Shown: positions 4,080 through 8,458 of the stretch, piece after piece
How the letters are laid out: each line of letters begins with the position of its first letter
Position numbering within the stretch: position 1 is the first letter of the stretch
Assembly (NCBI GenBank): GCA_046715235.1
Contig: JBKJZO010000084.1
Span: 1 to 8,458, forward strand
Length of the DNA stretch: 8,458 bases
DNA from: JBKJZO01 sp046715235
Lineage (GTDB): Bacteria; Actinomycetota; Actinomycetes; BP-191
Reading direction: 5' to 3'
Notes under the pieces: model-generated
The model's database searches: none
Seen by the model: the letters and a program-made list of their open reading frames with translations, nothing else
Told to the model about the DNA's origin: nothing
Program-made: the position numbers and the translations under genes

Positions 4080-6688
4080 GCCGATGGCTAGTCGCACTCC
4101 GTCTCGCCCGCCGGGACGCGCTTCGCAATCGTGCCCGCACCCTGCTCATCCTGGTCATGGTCGCTCTCCCGGTGACCTGCGCAGTCGCCGCCGACACTTT
4201 GCTTCGAAGGCCGGACTCGCCGCCGTACTCCGAGATCCATGGGAGTCTCGGCGCCGCGGAACTTCAGATCTTCGAGGCACTCCCTCGGCCTCACGCCATC
4301 GAACAGCACAGCCCGACCGGATCCGGCTACGGATCGAAAGCCGACGCTCCGATCCTGCCCACACCCACCGAAGACTCGATCCTTGCGGCGCTCCCGCAAG
4401 GGAGCCGTATGGCGGGGGTGTCCCAGGGCTTCGCGACGGTCAGTACCGCCGCAGAGCCCTTCCGCGTCACTGCTCTGACTGTTGATGCGCGCGACCCCCT
4501 GGTCGCGCACGTCGTCCGGGTGGAGAGCGGACGCCTGCCCGCGAGCCGGGACGAGATCGCCGTATCTCCGGCCCTCGCCGAGTCGGGCCTGCCTATCGGA
4601 GGAACCGCCAAGAGTGCGCGCGGCGCCACACTGCACGTCGTCGGCGTACTCCCGCAGGCGCGCCACTACGAGACCCACGTCGTCGCCCTACCTGGCGCAA
4701 TCCCGCTCGAAGCATCCGAGGGCTATCTGTGGTTTGCCCGCAAGTGGTTCGCCTCGTCACCGCGCACGGTGACCTGGGAAGACGTCCGCAGGCTCAACGC
4801 ACTGGGGCTCGTGGGCGTTTCGAAGGCCTTGCTGGCCGATCCACCAAAGCTTGACGCGGACGACGGCGGCATAACCAGCCGATGGCTTCCCGCAGTCGTG
4901 GGACTCGTGTCCGCAATGACGGTCCTGCAGATCGTGCTATTGGCCGGCCCGGCATTCGCGGTCGGCGCGCGGCGGCAGCGTCGGGCCCTTGCGCAGCTTG
5001 GCGTCATCGGTGGCGAGCCTCTCGACGCACGCCGCGTGGTCCTTGCCGGCGGCGTGGTGATCGGCGGGCTCGCCGCGGTGCTGGGGACAGGGATGGGGTT
5101 TGTCGCGGCGGCCATCGCGCCTCGCCTCCTTCGGCGGTACGACCTTGCCCAAGGGCCGCACGACCCTAGTTGGCGCACCGTCGCGATCATCGCCATCGCG
5201 GCGCTCATCAGCGCGGTCTTGGCGGCGTTGCTCCCTGCACGGAGTGCTTCGCGCGAAGACCCGCTTGCGGTGCTGACGAACCGGCGCTCCGCTCCGCGGG
5301 CGGGACGCGCTCCAGGGATCGGCGCGGTGCTCCTTCTCGGGATCGGCCTCAGTGCCGCCATCACGAGCGCGCAAGTGGGAGATGAAATATCGGTGGCACT
5401 CGCCAGCGTCCCGACCGTGCTTGGAACCGTTCTTCTTGCGCCTGCTGCCGTCGCCTTGCTCGGTCGGCTGACGGCAAAGGCGTCGTTCCCGATCCGTTTC
5501 GCAGCCAGGGACGCGAGCCGAAATCGAGCAAGGACAGCGCCCGCTGTCGGAGCAGTCATCGCGGTCGTCGCGGGAGCAGTCGCACTCGGAACCGGCGGTG
5601 TGAGCGACGCGGCCGAGAGGAAGGCCTTCAGCCGCCCCGTGCCCCTGACTGGCGAGGCCGCAATCTCCGCAATGTTCATGCTCGACGCGCCGGCATGGGC
5701 GCGGATCGAGAAAGCGGTCCAAGCCCAGGCGCCCGGCCGGCAGATCCGTGCCGTCCGCGGTGTGACCGGCGACGCGGCAGGAGAGGCGCAGATCTACCTC
5801 TGCCCACCAGGCGGGGGTGCGGTCGCAAACTGCGAGCACTTCGGAAACGAATACCGGGCGACGCTCGGCACGACTCTTCTCGTCGGCGCAGAAGGGCTGC
5901 GCGAGGCTGTTCCCTACGGCACCGAGCCCCAACTCGCAGCCGCGCGGCGCACGCTTGCTCAGGGCGGCGTCGCGCTGTTTTCGTCCGGGCCTGTGGCGCG
6001 ATCGGAAGTCGTTGTGCGGCGGACACGATCCGGCTCAGAAGCGCCGGAAGTCCTGGCTGAGGTCAGAGTGCCGGCAACAGCGATTGACGTCGGCACCTAT
6101 GGCATCGGCCCCGCCCGCGCAGTGATCTCCGAAGATGTTGCGCGCCGGCTCGATCTGGACGTCGCCACGACCGCTCTGGTCGTTTCGGGACATGTGGATC
6201 GCGCGGCCGAGCGCCGGATCCGCGATGCGGTGTCGATTCGTTCGCCGGAGTCACAGGTGTACGTCGAGCGCGGCAGCGCCCCGGGGCGTGGCTCGCTGCT
6301 CGTGCTCCTGGTCCTTGGCACCTTGTCGACCATCCTGGTTGTCGGCGGCACGCTGACGGCGACGAAGCTCGCGCTCTCGGACGCACAGCCCGAACTCGCG
6401 GCACTGCAGTCGGTTGGCGCCGCGCCGCGGACCAGACGCGGGGTCAGTGCCGCGTACGCGGGACTGATCGCGTTCGCGGGTGCGATGCTCGGTGCCGCCG
6501 CTGGCCTGGTGCCTGGCGTCGCGGTTGCGTACCCGCTCACCCGCATTGGCGACTCGGGTCCGTACATCGCGCTGCCGTGGGCGCTGCTCGGGTTGCTGAT
6601 CGTCGGCGTACCAGCGATTGCCGCAGCGGCGGCGGCGGCAACTACACGGGCGGAACTCCCCGACTACTCGAGGGGGGTCGGTACGTGA
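4076..6688 (+). CDS. Ten-TM ABC permease with two FtsX domains
   Basis: An 870-residue membrane protein with the layout TM (about 22-42), a large extracytoplasmic domain (43-268), six TM segments (about 270-297, 320-348, 367-387, 414-430, 438-462, 487-508), a second extracytoplasmic domain (509-738) and three TM segments (about 739-767, 792-820, 830-856). Two FtsX cores are seen: RRQRRALAQLGVIGGEPLDA near 299-318 and SDAQPELAALQSVGAAPRTR near 768-787. The halves derive from a duplication, shown by ARRDALRNRART (11-22) and AARDASRNRART (476-487) before TM1 and TM7. Cysteines 576 and 586 lie in the second outer domain and could form a disulfide. This family includes exporters of peptides, lipids and drugs and mechanotransmission machines; the substrate is not deducible. 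Codons end in A or T more often than in neighbouring genes (13 of 32 from position 5501, against 3 of the first 32 in mqnE), a hint of foreign origin. Confidence 0.93.
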   Translation: MSRWLVALRLARRDALRNRARTLLILVMVALPVTCAVAADTLLRRPDSPPYSEIHGSLGAAELQIFEALPRPHAIEQHSPTGSGYGSKADAPILPTPTEDSILAALPQGSRMAGVSQGFATVSTAAEPFRVTALTVDARDPLVAHVVRVESGRLPASRDEIAVSPALAESGLPIGGTAKSARGATLHVVGVLPQARHYETHVVALPGAIPLEASEGYLWFARKWFASSPRTVTWEDVRRLNALGLVGVSKALLADPPKLDADDGGITSRWLPAVVGLVSAMTVLQIVLLAGPAFAVGARRQRRALAQLGVIGGEPLDARRVVLAGGVVIGGLAAVLGTGMGFVAAAIAPRLLRRYDLAQGPHDPSWRTVAIIAIAALISAVLAALLPARSASREDPLAVLTNRRSAPRAGRAPGIGAVLLLGIGLSAAITSAQVGDEISVALASVPTVLGTVLLAPAAVALLGRLTAKASFPIRFAARDASRNRARTAPAVGAVIAVVAGAVALGTGGVSDAAERKAFSRPVPLTGEAAISAMFMLDAPAWARIEKAVQAQAPGRQIRAVRGVTGDAAGEAQIYLCPPGGGAVANCEHFGNEYRATLGTTLLVGAEGLREAVPYGTEPQLAAARRTLAQGGVALFSSGPVARSEVVVRRTRSGSEAPEVLAEVRVPATAIDVGTYGIGPARAVISEDVARRLDLDVATTALVVSGHVDRAAERRIRDAVSIRSPESQVYVERGSAPGRGSLLVLLVLGTLSTILVVGGTLTATKLALSDAQPELAALQSVGAAPRTRRGVSAAYAGLIAFAGAMLGAAAGLVPGVAVAYPLTRIGDSGPYIALPWALLGLLIVGVPAIAAAAAAATTRAELPDYSRGVGT

Positions 6689-6837
6689 ACCGGATCGCGC
6701 GCGAACGAGCTCTTCGGAAGGCCGAGCTAGAGCGGCGCCTCGTCGTCGCGATACGCCGCGCCGCCGCGCCACGGCCGGCAAATGATCAGGCGTGTGACAC
6801 CCGTACCCCTATGCGGCAACGCTCGTCACAGACCTGA
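6685..6837 (+). CDS. Possible 50-residue basic helical protein at the end of the ABC operon
   Basis: A GTG at 6685 overlaps the permease stop as GTGA, the same kind of overlap seen at the two upstream junctions. The product begins VNRIARERALRKAELERRLV, a charged stretch predicted to be helical, then AIRRAAAPRP and a disordered-looking tail; about a quarter of residues are basic. Third codon positions in the first 30 codons are mostly G or C. Against it, no strong ribosome binding site is visible, the product is short, I know no homologue, and the last 18 or so codons fall inside the stem-loop at 6783-6840. It could be a soluble accessory peptide of the transporter or a chance frame. Confidence 0.35.
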   Translation: MNRIARERALRKAELERRLVVAIRRAAAPRPANDQACDTRTPMRQRSSQT

Positions 6838-6840
6838 TCA
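6783..6840. terminator. Long imperfect stem-loop after the ABC operon
   Basis: TGATCAGG at 6783-6790 pairs exactly with CCTGATCA at 6833-6840; after a two-base mismatch, TGTGAC at 6793-6798 pairs with GTCACA at 6825-6830. This gives 14 pairs in 16-base arms around a 26-base loop. It lies between the end of the plus-strand operon and the stop of the convergent mqnE (6885), where a shared terminator or RNA-end-stabilising hairpin is expected. No T-tract follows, and the loop is longer than in classical intrinsic terminators, so function is inferred from position. Confidence 0.55.
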
Positions 6841-6884
6841 ACTTCGGGGGAACCGGCGGGTTCGGAGCGGCCTAGGCCACAGCG

Positions 6885-8024
6885 TCAGGCCCAGATCTCT
6901 TGCGGGACGTCGCGCCGATGGCGGTCGGGACCGTCGTACTCCTTGATGACCTGGTAGCGCGTGTTGCGCTCGACTGGGGTGAAGCCGGCGTCGCGGATCA
7001 GCGCGAGCAGGTCCTCGCGAGTCAGCTTGTCCGGCGTACCGAAGTGGTCGGCGTCGTGCGTGATCTTGTACTCGACGACCGAGCCGTCGAGGTCGTCGGC
7101 GCCGTAGTTGAGCGACAGCTGCGCGGTCGTGAGCCCGTGCATGACCCAGAAGTTCTTGACGTGCTGCACGTTGTCGAAGAGCAGCCGCGACACCGCGAAC
7201 GTCTTGAGCACCTCGATGCCAGTCGCCATCGGCAGGTGCGAGAGCGCGTTGTTGTCGTTGTGGAACCGCAGCGGGATGAAGACGACGAAGCCGCCGGTCT
7301 CGTCCTGCAGCTCCCGGAGCCGCAGCACGTGGTCGACGCGGTGCCGGGGCTCCTCGATGTGGCCATAGAGCATCGTGCACGGCGTCTTCAAGCCCTTGCT
7401 GTGCGCGAGCCGGTGGATGCGCGACCAGTCTTCCCAGTGCGTCTTGTGGTCGACGATCTGCTTGCGGATCTCCCAGTCGAAGATCTCGGCGCCGCCGCCG
7501 GTCAGCGACTCGAGGCCGGCGTCGATGAGCTCGTCGAGTACGGCGTCGGCGGACAGGCCTGAGAGCTCCTCGAAGAAGTGGATCTCCGTCGCGGTAAAGG
7601 CCTTGAGCGCTACGTCGGGTAGCGCGGCTTTGAGCTCGCGCAGCACCCGGGGGTAGTAGCGCCACGGCAGCGTCGGGTGCAGCCCGTTGACGATGTGCAG
7701 CTCGGTGAGCCCTTCGCCTTCCATCGTCTTCGCCAGGCGAACGGCCTCCTCGACGCGCATCGTGTAGGCGTCCTTCGCCCCCGGCTTGCGCTCGAAGGAA
7801 CAGTAGGCGCACGACGCGACACACACGTTCGTCAAGTTGAGATGCCGGTTGACGTTGAACATCACCCGGTCGCCGTTCTTGACGGTGCGCACGTGATGAG
7901 CCAGGCCGCCGAGCCAGGCCATGTCGTCGGTGTCGTAGAGGTCGACGCCGTCGGCGTACGACAAACGCTCGCCGGCGAGCACCTTGGTCTCGAGCTCGCC
8001 TTTGCGACTGGCGTCGATCGGCAC
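6885..8024 (-). CDS. mqnE: Aminofutalosine synthase (radical SAM), menaquinone pathway
   Basis: A 379-residue cytoplasmic radical SAM enzyme that adds an adenosyl radical to 3-[(1-carboxyvinyl)oxy]benzoate, the MqnA product, and rearranges it to 6-amino-6-deoxyfutalosine. The iron-sulfur motif C-x3-C-x2-C is at C68, C72 and C75 (NVCVASCAYCSFERKPG). MqnE-type blocks follow: ELHIVNGLHPTLPWRYYP, FTATEIHFFEELSG, ESLTGGGAEIFDWEIRKQIV, TMLYGHIEEPRHRVDHVLR, LQDETGGFVVFIPLRF, HGLTTAQLSLNYGADDLDGS and EYKITHDADHFGT. The GLHPTLPW and GGGAEIFD wording separates it from MqnC. From memory, Streptomyces MqnE carries an extra stretch after the FIPLR motif that is short here. The GTG start has AAGGAG eight bases upstream. 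It converges on the ABC operon and is divergent from bldC across 183 bases. Confidence 0.95.
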   Translation of the reverse strand: MPIDASRKGELETKVLAGERLSYADGVDLYDTDDMAWLGGLAHHVRTVKNGDRVMFNVNRHLNLTNVCVASCAYCSFERKPGAKDAYTMRVEEAVRLAKTMEGEGLTELHIVNGLHPTLPWRYYPRVLRELKAALPDVALKAFTATEIHFFEELSGLSADAVLDELIDAGLESLTGGGAEIFDWEIRKQIVDHKTHWEDWSRIHRLAHSKGLKTPCTMLYGHIEEPRHRVDHVLRLRELQDETGGFVVFIPLRFHNDNNALSHLPMATGIEVLKTFAVSRLLFDNVQHVKNFWVMHGLTTAQLSLNYGADDLDGSVVEYKITHDADHFGTPDKLTREDLLALIRDAGFTPVERNTRYQVIKEYDGPDRHRRDVPQEIWA

Positions 8025-8207
8025 CGAAGAAACTCCTTGTGATTGCGTTCACGAAGTCGAACACGACGATACGCCGACCCCGCGCGGGCGGCGAACGGGC
8101 CTCGTCCTGGGGGTCTGAAGATCTCTTCTGAGTGTTTTCGTCCCGGGCCGTCACCTTTCCGCCGCGGCCTCGTTAAACCGGACGAGCTACCCGAATGGAG
8201 GAGTCCG
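8025..8207. promoter_or_regulatory. Divergent intergenic region between mqnE and bldC
   Basis: This 183-base stretch must hold the start signals for both genes. It contains the mqnE ribosome binding site (AAGGAG on the minus strand near 8033-8038) and the bldC one (GGAGGAG at 8197-8203). A TATCGT hexamer on the minus strand at 8066-8071 fits a -10 for mqnE, but no -35 matches it. CTCGT at 8169-8173 and ACGAG at 8182-8186 form a short inverted repeat around TAAACCGG just before bldC. A relatively AT-rich patch at about 8117-8143 is the likeliest place for regulator binding. None of these is strong enough to name a promoter. Confidence 0.4.
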
Positions 8208-8405
8208 ATGGACAAGAGAGACCGCCTGATGACACCGGGCGAGGTGGCGATGCTCTTTCGAGTCGATCCGAAGACCGTGAGCCGCTGGGCCATCTCCGGC
8301 CGGATTCCGAGTGTCCGTACGCCGGGTGGTCACCGACGGTTCAGGGAGGACGACGTCCGCAGCCTCATGCACGGCCTGCCGTTCGAGCGGCACCAGGCCT
8401 CCTAG
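8208..8405 (+). CDS. bldC: BldC-like MerR-type winged-helix DNA-binding protein
   Basis: A 65-residue protein made almost entirely of one MerR-like winged helix-turn-helix. The helix-turn-helix reads LMTPGEVAMLFRVDPKTVSR (7-26) and WAISGRIPSVR, followed by the wing TPGGHRRFREDDVRSLM (38-54). The sequence RVDPKTVSRWA and the GGHRR[FY]RE wing are hallmarks of BldC of Streptomyces, which binds direct repeats head-to-tail as cooperative oligomers and sets the timing of development. The family also occurs in non-sporulating actinobacteria. There is no effector or dimerisation domain, as is normal for BldC. The ATG at 8208 is preceded by GGAGGAG at 8197-8203. It is divergent from mqnE, so it could regulate it, though BldC is often a stand-alone gene. 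Confidence 0.9.
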   Translation: MDKRDRLMTPGEVAMLFRVDPKTVSRWAISGRIPSVRTPGGHRRFREDDVRSLMHGLPFERHQAS

Positions 8406-8414
8406 CTCGGCCGT

Positions 8415-8439
8415 CCGCTGCGCCGAGGGGGAGCAGCGG
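8415..8439 (+). terminator. Hairpin after bldC
   Basis: CCGCTGC at 8415-8421 pairs exactly with GCAGCGG at 8433-8439 around an 11-base loop, starting nine bases after the bldC stop. No T-tract follows before the window ends, as with many hairpin-only terminators proposed in actinobacteria. The rest of the window (8440-8458) shows nothing I can assign. Confidence 0.4.
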
Positions 8440-8458
8440 TGTGCACGGTGGAACACAC

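Noticed and set aside
4723..5932. Two long minus-strand frames (318 and 331 codons) inside the permease gene
   Set aside because: Both are arginine, serine and alanine-rich antisense products without domains; the plus strand has a continuous double-FtsX permease.
6869..6878. Ten-base palindrome GGCCTAGGCC between the stem-loop and mqnE
   Set aside because: Too short and GC-rich to call a site; such palindromes arise often by chance at this composition.
6885..8024. Assignment as MqnC (dehypoxanthine futalosine cyclase)
   Set aside because: The GLHPTLPWRYYP, GGGAEIFD and MLYGHIEEPRHRVDH wording is that of MqnE; MqnC shares the fold and cysteine motif but differs in these blocks.
6838..8154. 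A 438-codon minus-strand frame overlapping mqnE in another register
   Set aside because: Its product is dominated by arginine and alanine, the usual shadow of a GC-rich gene; the mqnE frame holds the cysteine motif and all family blocks.
8439..8458. GTGTG and CACAC inverted pair at the right edge
   Set aside because: Five-base arms cut by the window end; nothing else supports a function.

Overview
This window comes from a high-GC actinobacterium. The evidence is the strongly GC-biased third codon positions, frequent GTG starts, a BldC-type regulator with the actinomycete motif, and two enzymes of the futalosine menaquinone pathway (MqnA, MqnE) in their actinobacterial sequence form. I cannot name the genus. 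No tRNA, rRNA, CRISPR array, transposase or phage gene is visible.

Layout. Positions 1-417 hold two broken genes joined head to head: an internal slice of an EAL-domain gene on the minus strand and the C-terminal part of an OmpA-like domain on the plus strand. Positions 439-2701 form a minus-strand run: a 46-residue membrane protein, then mqnA (probably with its own leaderless promoter), then a GAF-EAL cyclic-di-GMP phosphodiesterase only 24 bases downstream. Positions 2761-6837 form a plus-strand, tightly overlapping operon: a PadR-family repressor, an ABC ATPase and a 10-TM double-FtsX permease, linked by ATGA overlaps, followed by a possible 50-residue ORF overlapping by GTGA. The PadR gene is preceded by an elaborate operator, two 15-bp palindromes that are also perfect inverted repeats of each other, lying over a candidate promoter. 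A long imperfect stem-loop closes the operon. Positions 6885-8024 on the minus strand encode MqnE, and bldC is divergent from it at 8208-8405.

How the genes work together. MqnA dehydrates chorismate to 3-[(1-carboxyvinyl)oxy]benzoate, and MqnE joins that product to adenosine by radical SAM chemistry, so the two minus-strand enzymes catalyse consecutive steps of menaquinone synthesis. The PadR-ABC cassette sits between them on the opposite strand and its permease has looser codon usage, which suggests a later insertion. The PadR protein probably represses its own promoter, is released by an unknown ligand, and so induces the exporter. The c-di-GMP phosphodiesterase beside mqnA and BldC beside mqnE are the two signalling elements that might touch menaquinone supply, but this is only a positional inference.

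I see no clearly undescribed multi-gene system. The items most worth a second look are the PadR operator architecture, the chimeric left edge, the mqnA-phosphodiesterase pairing, and the small ORFs at 2561-2701 and 6685-6837.
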